Positions 7,393-14,978 of a DNA stretch of 43,741 nt are shown piece after piece. The notes beneath the pieces were generated by a model, which ran no database searches, had not been told where the DNA came from, and saw only the letters and a program-made list of their open reading frames with translations. The DNA is taken from assembly GCA_030038255.1 (NCBI GenBank), contig JASHPH010000001.1:1-43741 (forward strand), read 5' to 3'. The DNA is from Candidatus Sulfotelmatobacter sp. (lineage in GTDB: Bacteria > Acidobacteriota > Terriglobia > Terriglobales > Acidobacteriaceae). Both the position numbers and the translations under genes were made by a program. Position 1 is the stretch's first letter. Every line of letters starts with the position of its first letter.

Positions 7393-8314
7393 ATGTGTCC
7401 CCTGTGTCGTAGTACGCCCCGCAGCCGTTGCACACAAACTGCCACGTGAGGCCACCGTACTGAGAGCGTCCCCAATGGCCATTTACGAACGTCCCAGTCC
7501 TACCACACTGATAGCAAGATGAGGGCGCCCGCGTGTCGGCTAAGACAAAACTGAACCGCTCCTCCTTTTCGGCTTCGGTCATTAACGCGTGATCAGGAGG
7601 TTTCTTGAAGGGTTTGCTTTTGTTCAGTTCAACTAACGCGGCGGCAAGGCTGTTGAAGACATGGATATCCGATTTTCGAAGTCGCAGCTCTTCTAGCTCT
7701 TCCTGCAGCGACGGATTTAGAAAAACGACATTGTCGAAGCTCGACGAGTAGTCCGTATCTTTTGTGACGATCCACACATCATCGTCATCGGACAGAGCCG
7801 CCTTAAGTTGCTCCCAGCTTATCTGATCTCCTAGGGGGTCCCCCTTTTTCCCGGGCGGGTTGCCACGTTCCCTGCGTGATCGTGCTCGCTCCAATTCGTC
7901 GCGACTGCAGTCTTTAGCCTTGCGGAGGATTTTTCCGAGGGCCACGGAGACAACATCTGTGGAACCCGCAACCGCAGTTACCCGGTCTCTGATGAGCTGT
8001 GAGAAGTTGTTTTTTGCTACCTGAATCTGCGGTTTGTCCAGCATAAAGGGCCATTTTTGCCCGAACTTGGCCTGATAGTCAGCAGCAAGAGAAGCCGAGA
8101 GCCCAGCCTTGCTAGGATCGACTCGTTTTACGAGTTCTTGGCAGGTGGCAAGCGTAACATTGAGCTTGTTCCGGTTAACTTCATCTCTGATCTGCTTCGT
8201 GACAAACACATCGTCCGCAATTTCCTCGAGTGAGGGCAGGATCTCGGAGAACTCGCGCAAGTCCAGCCGATAGAACTCGAGATAAATATTTGCGTCAATG
8301 AATATCTGTCGCAT
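7382..8314 (-). CDS. PIN-domain protein with C-terminal zinc ribbon
   Basis: 310-aa protein. The N-terminus (MRQIFIDANIYLEFYRL) with Asp7, an acidic DEVNRNK segment, the GKKGDPLGDQISWEQL segment and the VTKDTDYSS segment give the acidic residues of a PIN-fold nuclease, closest in style to the DUF4935 group. The last about 45 residues carry a CYQCG...CNGCG pair of CxxC motifs, a likely zinc ribbon. PIN proteins are usually metal-dependent RNases, often toxins, but no antitoxin-like small gene is next to it. It starts 12 nt after the thiolase stop codon and overlaps the following dehydrogenase by 11 nt, so it is co-transcribed with CoA-metabolism genes. It is visibly less GC-rich than its neighbours, which suggests a later arrival. 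Nuclease activity is inferred from the motifs only. Confidence 0.8.
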   Translation of the reverse strand: MRQIFIDANIYLEFYRLDLREFSEILPSLEEIADDVFVTKQIRDEVNRNKLNVTLATCQELVKRVDPSKAGLSASLAADYQAKFGQKWPFMLDKPQIQVAKNNFSQLIRDRVTAVAGSTDVVSVALGKILRKAKDCSRDELERARSRRERGNPPGKKGDPLGDQISWEQLKAALSDDDDVWIVTKDTDYSSSFDNVVFLNPSLQEELEELRLRKSDIHVFNSLAAALVELNKSKPFKKPPDHALMTEAEKEERFSFVLADTRAPSSCYQCGRTGTFVNGHWGRSQYGGLTWQFVCNGCGAYYDTGDTYDD

Positions 8315-8326
8315 TGGCTGGCTAAA

Positions 8327-9526
8327 TCAATTCATACTTTCTACCACCATCGCGATCCCCTGGCCGCCGCCGATGCACGCCGTCGCCAGCCCATACTTCT
8401 TCTTCCGCCGCCGCAATTCGTATAGCAGCGTGATTACCAGCCTCGTTCCGGTCGCGCCCAGCGGATGCCCCAGCGCTATCGCCCCGCCATTCACGTTCAC
8501 TTTTTCGCGATCGAGTCCCAATTCACTTTCGACCGCCAGATATTGCGCCGCGAACGCCTCGTTCACTTCAATCAGATCGATGTAATCAAGCGACAGCCCT
8601 GCCTTCTGCAGCGCCAGTTTCGTCGCCGGCACCGGCCCGCGGCCCATTAGCTTTGGCTGCACTCCCGCGATGCCCCAGCCCACAATCCGCCCCAGCGGTT
8701 CAATCTGCCGCTTGCGCGCTTCCTCGATCGACATCACGACCACCGCGGCAGCGCCGTCCACAATGCCGCTCGCGTTCCCCGCGGTCACGGTGCCATGGCG
8801 GCCGAATGCCGGCTTCAACTTCGCCAAACCTTCCAGAGTGGTCTGCGGACGCCGGTGATCATCCTCGCTCAGAAGCTCGCCCGTCGGCTCACCCTTGGAA
8901 TTGCGCAGAGGCACCGGCACCAGCTCCTCCTGGAGGCGATTTTCCTTGTAGGCCGCCTCGGCTTTTTGCTGCGACCGTAGCGCAAACTCGTCCTGCATCT
9001 CGCGCGTAATGCCCTGCTGCGAGCCATACAGCTCGGCCGTGTTGGCCATGTAAAGCCCGCAATATGTATCGAGCAGCGCCACCATGAGCGAATCCTCGAG
9101 CTTTCCGCCCGGAGCCAGCGTGAAACCATCGCGGCCGCGAATCACAAACGGCGCCTGCGACATCGCCTCCATGCCCCCGGCGAGCACAACCTTCGCCTCT
9201 TCGGTCTGGATCATCTGCGCCGCGCTCACGATCGCCTGCATGCCCGACCCGCACAGCCGGTTCACCGTCAGCGCCGGTGTCTCAATCGGAATACCCGCCC
9301 GCAAGCCCACGTGCCGCGCCCCATAGAGCGCGTCGCCTGAGGTTTGCTGCGCATTGCCGAACACGACGTGATCGAATTCCTTTGCGTCAATCTTGGCGCG
9401 CTCGATCGCGCCCTGGGCCGCGACCGCGCCTAACTCCTGCGCAGAAAAATCCTTCAACTTGCCGCAATAGCGGCCAAAGGGCGTGCGCGCCCCGCTGACA
9501 ATGGCAATGTCACCCGGCTTCAGCAT
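8327..9526 (-). CDS. Acetyl-CoA acetyltransferase (thiolase)
   Basis: 399-aa thiolase of standard length. It carries the acylated Cys92 in NRLCGSGMQAIV, the GHPLGATG histidine motif and the C-terminal catalytic cysteine in ACIGGGQG. It either condenses two acetyl-CoA to acetoacetyl-CoA or cleaves 3-oxoacyl-CoA; the gene context with hydratase and dehydrogenase fits either short-chain fatty-acid degradation or a PHB/butyryl-CoA type route. First gene of the minus-strand cluster. AGAAAGAAGG precedes the ATG. There are 212 nt of non-coding sequence upstream. Confidence 0.95.
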   Translation of the reverse strand: MLKPGDIAIVSGARTPFGRYCGKLKDFSAQELGAVAAQGAIERAKIDAKEFDHVVFGNAQQTSGDALYGARHVGLRAGIPIETPALTVNRLCGSGMQAIVSAAQMIQTEEAKVVLAGGMEAMSQAPFVIRGRDGFTLAPGGKLEDSLMVALLDTYCGLYMANTAELYGSQQGITREMQDEFALRSQQKAEAAYKENRLQEELVPVPLRNSKGEPTGELLSEDDHRRPQTTLEGLAKLKPAFGRHGTVTAGNASGIVDGAAAVVVMSIEEARKRQIEPLGRIVGWGIAGVQPKLMGRGPVPATKLALQKAGLSLDYIDLIEVNEAFAAQYLAVESELGLDREKVNVNGGAIALGHPLGATGTRLVITLLYELRRRKKKYGLATACIGGGQGIAMVVESMN

Positions 9527-9609
9527 GACCTTCTTTCTGGAGGGCTCCGACCAGAACGATTCGAGATCGACAACCCAAACGTGTCAGTGTAGCAGCGGGA
9601 ACGAGAATT

Positions 9610-9660
9610 CACCACAGAGGCACGGAGACTCAGACAAAAGAAAGAAAATTTTCAGGATGA
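9610..9660. repeat. CACAGAG/CACGGAG-type dispersed repeat
   Basis: Contains ACCACAGAGGCACGGAGAC followed by an A-rich run, in the gap upstream of the thiolase. Same family as the repeats at 5134-5213, 6435-6501 and 26655-26705. A shorter related string (CCCTGTGATTCTGTGGTGATG) follows at 9701-9721 in the opposite sense. Confidence 0.6.
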
Positions 9661-9738
9661 ATGTCAGATGTTAGCGGGAAGATTTCTGAGAGAAGTTTTC
9701 CCTGTGATTCTGTGGTGATGGAAAAGGCGCGCCCGAGT

Positions 9739-12327
9739 CTACGCAACCGCGCCCGCGGCCCGCGCCGCCGGGCCTTCTGCCACGATCTTTCCCGGGCCTT
9801 GCGCCATGGCTTGCCCCAGCGCGTGCTCGGCGCGGTTGATCACTTCCGTTACCACGTCCACGGGATCGTATTCGGTGCGGATCACCGCCTCAGCCAGCCC
9901 CGCGGAGAACAGCAGCGGTTGTCCCTGCGCCGATCCGTCTTTCGAAGGCAGGCGCACGTCGCTGATGGTCTTGCGCAGTTTCTCGACGGCAAGCATGGCC
10001 TCCTTCTCCGCGGTCTCGCCCAGCAGGATCGCGATCGTGGTCGTGTCGTAGCGGAAGGCAAGATCGTTCGAGCGAATGTTGGCGGCGAAGACCTGTCCGA
10101 CTTTCTCAATCGCCGTCTGCACCTCGGCCTCGCCGTATTCTTTGATCATCAGAGAACTCTTGCCGAACTGCATGAGCAGCACCGACAGCGCTGAAGCGTT
10201 CTGAATGGCGCGTTTGCTCTCGGCCAAGAGCAGGTCAACGTACGACGCCCGCTTCAGCAGTCCTGACTTTTCGTCCGTGACCGACAGATTCTTCACCAGC
10301 CGTCGCAGGCCGGCGTTGTTCAGCGCGATTACCATCTGCTCAGTGAGCGTCTTAAGCACAACCATGTCCGCTTGCTGCCAAGTGCGCGGCCGGCTGTGAA
10401 TCAGCACCAGCACGCCGACAGTTCCCTCGCCATCGCTCAGAGGAATGGCCAATATCGATGCTGCTCCCAGTTCGCCCACGGCCTTCTTTGCCGCCTGCAG
10501 TGACGCGGCGTTCGGCGCCTCGTTAATCGCCAGCGGATCGTGTCCTGTGACCGCCTGGTGCAGGCATGCCACTAGTTCCGCGATCACCGTTGTGCTCACC
10601 TTTTTCGTGCCTTCGGCGCAAAACTCCTCCACCGATGTAGGAGACGATCCTGGCTTGCCCATGGCGGCGATGCAGCGCGTCGCTTTCCAATGCGCGCCGA
10701 TTTCACGCACCGCCGTGTTCAGCACTGCGGGCGCCGTGCTCTGGTGATACAGTTTGCGCGTAATTTCCGCTACGCGCGTAAAGCTGCGGACATCGTTTGC
10801 CGGATCAGGAGCCGGAGTGGGCGTCGCAGCCGCTTGTGGCGTGGGAGCCGTCGCGGGCGGCAGCGGCGCCGATCCCGCATAACGAGGCGTTACTCCCGCC
10901 GACATATAGAGCCGCTGCAAATCTTCGTTTCGTTCTTCTTCGCGCGGAAACAGTTCCTGAATTCGCTGCAGCCGCTCGACCGCCTTGGTGCGCATGCCGT
11001 ACTGCACCAGGATTTCCGCCTGCAACATCAGATCCTGCAACGTCGCCGCGCCCAGGGTCGGTTCCTGCACCTGCGCTGGCTGCTCTGCTGCCGCTTTGCC
11101 TACCGAACTGAAGCGCGAAGAGATGACTTTAAAGCGCGCGTCGTCCACTTTGCCTTTGAGCTGATCCAGGCGCTTCAGGTGTCCGGGTTCATAGGGATCC
11201 ACTTCCGCAGCGCGGTCCAGGCACTCGGCGGCTTTCTCGAATTCGCTGGTGCTGACGTACAGATCGAACAGCTTGAGCAGCGTCCGGCAGTAGTCGTTTT
11301 CGCGATTCGACGAGTTGTAAAGCTCGCTGAGAAATTCCAGCACCTGTGCCGAAGCGCGATGGTCGCGCGTGACGTCCTCCATGATGGCGATGAACTGCCG
11401 TCGCTCGCCGCGCTTGCGCTGGAATTGCTCCAGCTTGCGTGCCAGTGAGACCGCTGGATCATCCTGCCCCGAGTCGAGCAACTGCCCGATCAGCGTGATG
11501 ACCTGCTGCACCCGCCCCGGATTCTGCTCGAACAAAGCCCACACCAACGGTTCGGCCTCGCTGTAGCGCCCGGCAGCCTGCAATGCCGCGGCGTAGGCCT
11601 CTCGCAGTTCCGGCGTCGCCTGCCCGGAGTTGATCTGCGGCTCAAGAATGAAAATCGCCGCCCCGGCCTGTCCCTGCGCCAACAAAGTTTTCCCGTACTC
11701 CAGCGCAATCCCGGGATCGGAAGCGTCTTCCTGATACGCGCGCTCATACCACTGCGCCGCGTCGCCACCCTCGCTGGCTGCGATTTTTGCCACCTGTTCA
11801 AAGGCTGCCGCCGCCGCTTTGTGGTTGCCTGATTCCGAGGCCAGTTCGGCCACGCGCAAAAAGTTGGCCTGAGTCGGCTCCAATGCGACGATCCGGTCCA
11901 GAATTTCCGCCGTTTCCTGCTTTTTGCCCAGCTTGGCCAGGTCGGCCAGCGCCGCTTCGTAGGTGGTGGCTGCGAGTTTCTTGTTCGACCCCTCCAGCAG
12001 CTGTCCGAAGCGGAATTTCTGCTGCCAGGTCGGCACCCCGTGCCGGGCCAGCTTTTTGTAGGTGAGGCTGGCGCGAGTCGCATCTCCGGCTGCAACCTGC
12101 CGCTCAAACAGCTCGCCTAAGAGCTTGACCGCGTCGACGTTGCGGCTCAGCGACAGGCACAGATCGGCCGCAAGTTGCCGCACCACATCGTTTTCCGGGT
12201 CATCGCGCAGGACCAGCAGGTATTCTTCCAGCGCCTCGGGAGTTTTGCCTTTTTGCAGGAGCTTTTCGGCCCGCTCCACGCGCTTGGCCATCTCGGCCCG
12301 GTCCAGTCGTTTTGTGATCTCAGGCAT
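9739..12327 (-). CDS. TPR-GAF protein with a degenerate GGDEF domain
   Basis: 862-aa cytoplasmic protein, with no signal peptide or membrane segment seen. The first about 480 residues are TPR-like helical repeats (KLLQKGKTPEALEEYLLVL, AAAFEQVAKIAASEGGDAAQWYERAYQEDASDPGIALEYGKTLL). A Pro/Ala linker (PATAPTPQAAATPTP) follows, then a GAF-like domain (about residues 530-690), then a domain laid out like GGDEF (SVTDEKSGLLKRASYVDLL...AEHALGQAMAQGPG). The signature GG(D/E)EF is replaced: the segment reads FRYDTTTIAILL, so diguanylate cyclase activity is unlikely. Probably a sensory or scaffold protein. I chose the ATG at 12327 (MPEITKRLDRAEMAK); neither it nor an upstream TTG at 12387 has a good ribosome binding site. 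Confidence 0.8.
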   Translation of the reverse strand: MPEITKRLDRAEMAKRVERAEKLLQKGKTPEALEEYLLVLRDDPENDVVRQLAADLCLSLSRNVDAVKLLGELFERQVAAGDATRASLTYKKLARHGVPTWQQKFRFGQLLEGSNKKLAATTYEAALADLAKLGKKQETAEILDRIVALEPTQANFLRVAELASESGNHKAAAAAFEQVAKIAASEGGDAAQWYERAYQEDASDPGIALEYGKTLLAQGQAGAAIFILEPQINSGQATPELREAYAAALQAAGRYSEAEPLVWALFEQNPGRVQQVITLIGQLLDSGQDDPAVSLARKLEQFQRKRGERRQFIAIMEDVTRDHRASAQVLEFLSELYNSSNRENDYCRTLLKLFDLYVSTSEFEKAAECLDRAAEVDPYEPGHLKRLDQLKGKVDDARFKVISSRFSSVGKAAAEQPAQVQEPTLGAATLQDLMLQAEILVQYGMRTKAVERLQRIQELFPREEERNEDLQRLYMSAGVTPRYAGSAPLPPATAPTPQAAATPTPAPDPANDVRSFTRVAEITRKLYHQSTAPAVLNTAVREIGAHWKATRCIAAMGKPGSSPTSVEEFCAEGTKKVSTTVIAELVACLHQAVTGHDPLAINEAPNAASLQAAKKAVGELGAASILAIPLSDGEGTVGVLVLIHSRPRTWQQADMVVLKTLTEQMVIALNNAGLRRLVKNLSVTDEKSGLLKRASYVDLLLAESKRAIQNASALSVLLMQFGKSSLMIKEYGEAEVQTAIEKVGQVFAANIRSNDLAFRYDTTTIAILLGETAEKEAMLAVEKLRKTISDVRLPSKDGSAQGQPLLFSAGLAEAVIRTEYDPVDVVTEVINRAEHALGQAMAQGPGKIVAEGPAARAAGAVA

Positions 12328-12514
12328 GCGGAATTGGAGCGGAGTAAGCCCTGCTCCGATTCTAGGAGCCGCTTCCCAGGGCAGCAATGCGGTGACCGTG
12401 AACGGTGATTACGAAGGTCATTACGTGTCCGGAGCACACTAGTCAGACCCCGCCTAATCCTCGCCGGCAAGGCTGCCGACGATTCCGTTGAGAATTCCTG
12501 GGAGGTGTTTTGCG

Positions 12515-12888
12515 GTGCCGGATAAGCAGGAGGCTGGGACGGAGCTGATACTCGACGGAATAGCTTTTGCGCGGAATTCACACCCCATGTGGATCTATGA
12601 TCGTGAAACGCTCGCATTCCTTCAAGTAAACGACGCCGCGCTGCGAGCCTATGGATTTTCGCTCCGCGAGTTCCTCACGATGACCCTCCGTGACATCCTG
12701 CGGAGGATCTGCCCGCGTTTCTTCGACAGACGGACCATCCCCGGCCGTTCGGGCAAAGCACAGCCGAGAAATGGCGGCATAAAAGCAGGGATGGCACGGT
12801 CTTTCCAGTCGTTATCACCAGTTGGGAGATTAGTTTTCGCGGACGCCCTGCTGAACTCGTCCTAGCCCGAAGAGATCTCTCGACGTGA
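12515..12888 (+). pseudogene. Frameshifted, truncated PAS-domain gene
   Basis: The frame starting at GTG 12515, behind GGGAGGTG, encodes the N-terminal half of a PAS domain: NSHPMWIYDRETLAFLQVND then YGFSLREFLTMTLRDI. At about 12694-12697 the homology jumps to the +1 reading frame. That frame continues with PAEDLPAFLRQTD...KWRHKSRDGTVFPVVITSWEISF and RGRPAELVLARDLS, and stops at TGA 12886-12888. The expected 'RDIRPAED' junction lacks a few bases (1 or 4 nt). In known proteins such a PAS domain is followed by a histidine kinase or GGDEF part; nothing like that follows here, so the gene is both frameshifted and truncated. A sequencing or assembly error could explain the frameshift but not the missing C-terminal module. 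Confidence 0.72.
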
Positions 12889-12983
12889 ATTCTCCTTTCC
12901 GCTCCACTGCATCCTGATCCGGCAAATCATGCTGGCGTCTTCCTGAGGATAAACTTGCCCTGCACAGCTGCTTCCGGTGTATG

Positions 12984-13013
12984 AAAAAAGGCGCCGGAAG
13001 GGTAACCGGCGCC
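12984..13013 (-). terminator. Rho-independent terminator after the Clp-type ATPase gene
   Basis: A perfect 8-bp stem GGCGCCGG/CCGGCGCC with an 8-nt loop (12990-13013) is followed, on the minus strand, by six T (12984-12989). It lies about 60 nt after the stop codon at 13076. Confidence 0.88.
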
Positions 13014-13075
13014 ACTAAGGAGACACGACTCGCGAGATGCGGTCTTGCGAGAAGGAAAAATCTGCAATCTGAAGT

Positions 13076-14245
13076 CTACTTGCTCTCCGCCACGCCCGGC
13101 GACGGAGCCCCAAAATCCCGGCGGCTGTTGACCGCCGTGCGCGCTGCCCGAGCCGAAGGCTGATTCGCCGCCGCCGCTCCATAACGCTCCAGCAACACCG
13201 GCGCCATCGCATTCTCGGCTTCTTTGACGAAGATCATCTTGTTCTCCGAAGCCATGTCCACGCGCACGAAATCTCCCAGCTTCACCTGCCCGGTGGCCAC
13301 CAGATTCGCCAGCGGGAAAACCAGATTTCGTTCAATCGCGCGCTTCAGGTGACGCGCGCCGTACCGCGGATCGGTGCCTTCCTTCAGCAGGTACTCTTTC
13401 ACCGCCGATGTGCAGTTGAACACGAACTGATTCGTGCCCGCCGCCATGAGCACGCGCTGCTGCACCATGCCCAGTTCAATGTCGAGAATCTGCGACAAAT
13501 GTTCGTCGCGCAACGTCTTGAACACGACCGTCTTGTCGATGCGGTTCATGAACTCCGGCGTGAACTTGCGCCGCGCCGCTTCGACCGCCGTGCGCTGAAT
13601 CTTGTCATCGAACGACTCGTCGACTTCCACCACTTTCGGTGCGAATCCGAAACCACCATCCACCAGGTTCATCATCTCGCCTGCGCCCAAATTCGACGTC
13701 ATGATGATGATGCACTGCGACAAATCCACGCGCCGGTTGTCGCCCAAGGTCAAAGTCGCCTTGTCCAGAATGCCGAGCAAAAGTTGCCACAGCGAGTCCG
13801 AAGCCTTCTCAATTTCGTCAAACAGCAGAATCGAGAGTTTCAGCTTCTCCGTGAACCACTGGTTCAGCGCCTCCTGCGTCAGCAAGGGATGCGTCTCGCG
13901 ATGCCCCAGATACCCCGGAGGCGAGCCGATCAGCTTTGCAATCTCATGCGAGTGCTGGAATTCGGCACAGTCAATCTTGATGCATGCCCGCGAATCCCCA
14001 AACAGCGCCTCGGCCATGGCCTCAACCACGCGCGTCTTGCCCGATCCGGTCGGCCCCAGAAACAGCAGGTTCCCCACCGGACGCCCCGGCGGATTCAGCC
14101 CGGCCAGGAACATCTGGTAGATCTCCACCACCTTCTCGATCGCCTGGTCCTGCCCCACAATGCGGCGGCGAAGTGCGGCTTCAAACTCTCCAGCATCGTT
14201 GCTGCGACGGTTCGGATCCAGCACTGTTGCGAGATTCGTTCTCAT
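13076..14245 (-). CDS. Single-AAA Clp-type ATPase (ClpB/ClpA D2-like)
   Basis: 389-aa AAA+ ATPase of the HSP100/Clp D2 type. It has IVGQDQAIEKV, Walker A GPTGSGKT (64-71), the pore-loop motif GYLG (111-114), Walker B ILLFDEIEKA (Asp143, Glu144), sensor-1 MTSNLG, arginine-finger FMNRID and sensor-2 YGARHLKRAIER followed by the C-terminal small domain. It lacks the Clp N-domain and the D1 ATPase module that make ClpA/B/C 750-870 aa long, and I see no ClpX-type zinc finger or ClpP-binding IGF loop. The C-terminal about 45 residues are low-complexity. It is therefore a stand-alone remodelling ATPase of unknown client. Monocistronic, with a strong terminator. Confidence 0.85.
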   Translation of the reverse strand: MRTNLATVLDPNRRSNDAGEFEAALRRRIVGQDQAIEKVVEIYQMFLAGLNPPGRPVGNLLFLGPTGSGKTRVVEAMAEALFGDSRACIKIDCAEFQHSHEIAKLIGSPPGYLGHRETHPLLTQEALNQWFTEKLKLSILLFDEIEKASDSLWQLLLGILDKATLTLGDNRRVDLSQCIIIMTSNLGAGEMMNLVDGGFGFAPKVVEVDESFDDKIQRTAVEAARRKFTPEFMNRIDKTVVFKTLRDEHLSQILDIELGMVQQRVLMAAGTNQFVFNCTSAVKEYLLKEGTDPRYGARHLKRAIERNLVFPLANLVATGQVKLGDFVRVDMASENKMIFVKEAENAMAPVLLERYGAAAANQPSARAARTAVNSRRDFGAPSPGVAESK

Positions 14246-14744
14246 AGGATCGTGCCCGGAAGCCCCTCCCGGATTTTCTTCCTTTCCTTGGCCGTTTCTA
14301 CGGCTCTCGTCTGTAGTTCTGCTGGACTGCCTGGCCCTTTTCCGTGTTTCTGGCCCGTTTCCTGGATGCCCGAATTATGAGGCGCTCAAATTTATCACTT
14401 TCCCCAGTCGAGCGCGCTCAGAATCTTGCTATTGCCCTCTTCTAGAATAAGCAAGCAATTCGCCACCGGAACGCCCGACGCAGAAGAGTCTGGAACTCCC
14501 GCATCCGCTAATAGTTAGAGGCTTCTTATCCTCCGGCGGATGCGCCTGCCCCAAACCTCCCCGGAAGATAAGAGAAATACTTTGCACCATCGCGGAAGGA
14601 ACATGCGCTAGTAACCCTAGTACCGCGTACCGGGCTGCGAGTCGCGAGCCCTGAGCGGAACGCAGCGACGCCATAAACCCTGCACCAATAAACGCATGCG
14701 CTGAGAATCTGACCGACCGGCGCGACGACGTTTTCCCTCGCCAG
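14246..14744. other. Intergenic region with repeat fragments
   Basis: About 500 nt upstream of both the Clp-type gene (minus) and the hydrolase (plus). No convincing ORF. It includes GCTGCGAGTCGCGAGCCC (14636-14653), a member of a GCGAGT-rich repeat seen also at 14846-14862 (opposite sense) and 25341-25370. Confidence 0.4.
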
Positions 14745-14835
14745 CTCCAGCCCCGGAGGGGCGGGAGGTGAAAGCCCGGGACGGTAGTCCCGGGTAGATA
14801 GCGAAAAACGAGAGCTAGTCCCGTTGGGACGACAC
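14745..14835. repeat. About 90-bp composite repeat element, intergenic copy
   Basis: Runs CTCCAGCCCCGGAGGGGCGG, then GGTGAAAGCCCGGGAC, GTCCCGGGTAG, and ends AGTCCCGTTGGGACGACAC. It contains three internal hairpins (CCCCGGAGGGG; CCCGGGAC/GTCCCGGG; GTCCCGTTGGGAC). A second, interrupted copy is inside the coding sequence at 16121-16244. Confidence 0.75.
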
Positions 14836-14978
14836 CGCGCGCGTCCTCGCAACTCGCGACTCGGTACTCAGGGCAAGGTTTCCCCAACCGTGTCTAGTCC
14901 TCCGTAACTTTCACGAGACAAAGGCGAAAGCTAGCATCGCCGCTAGCGGGAAGCTTCGCCGTCCGCCGGGAGGAACCT

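Noticed and set aside
14429..14887. 152-codon open frame in the gap upstream of the hydrolase
   Set aside because: Made mostly of dispersed repeat sequence (14636-14860), with no ribosome binding site and no protein motifs.
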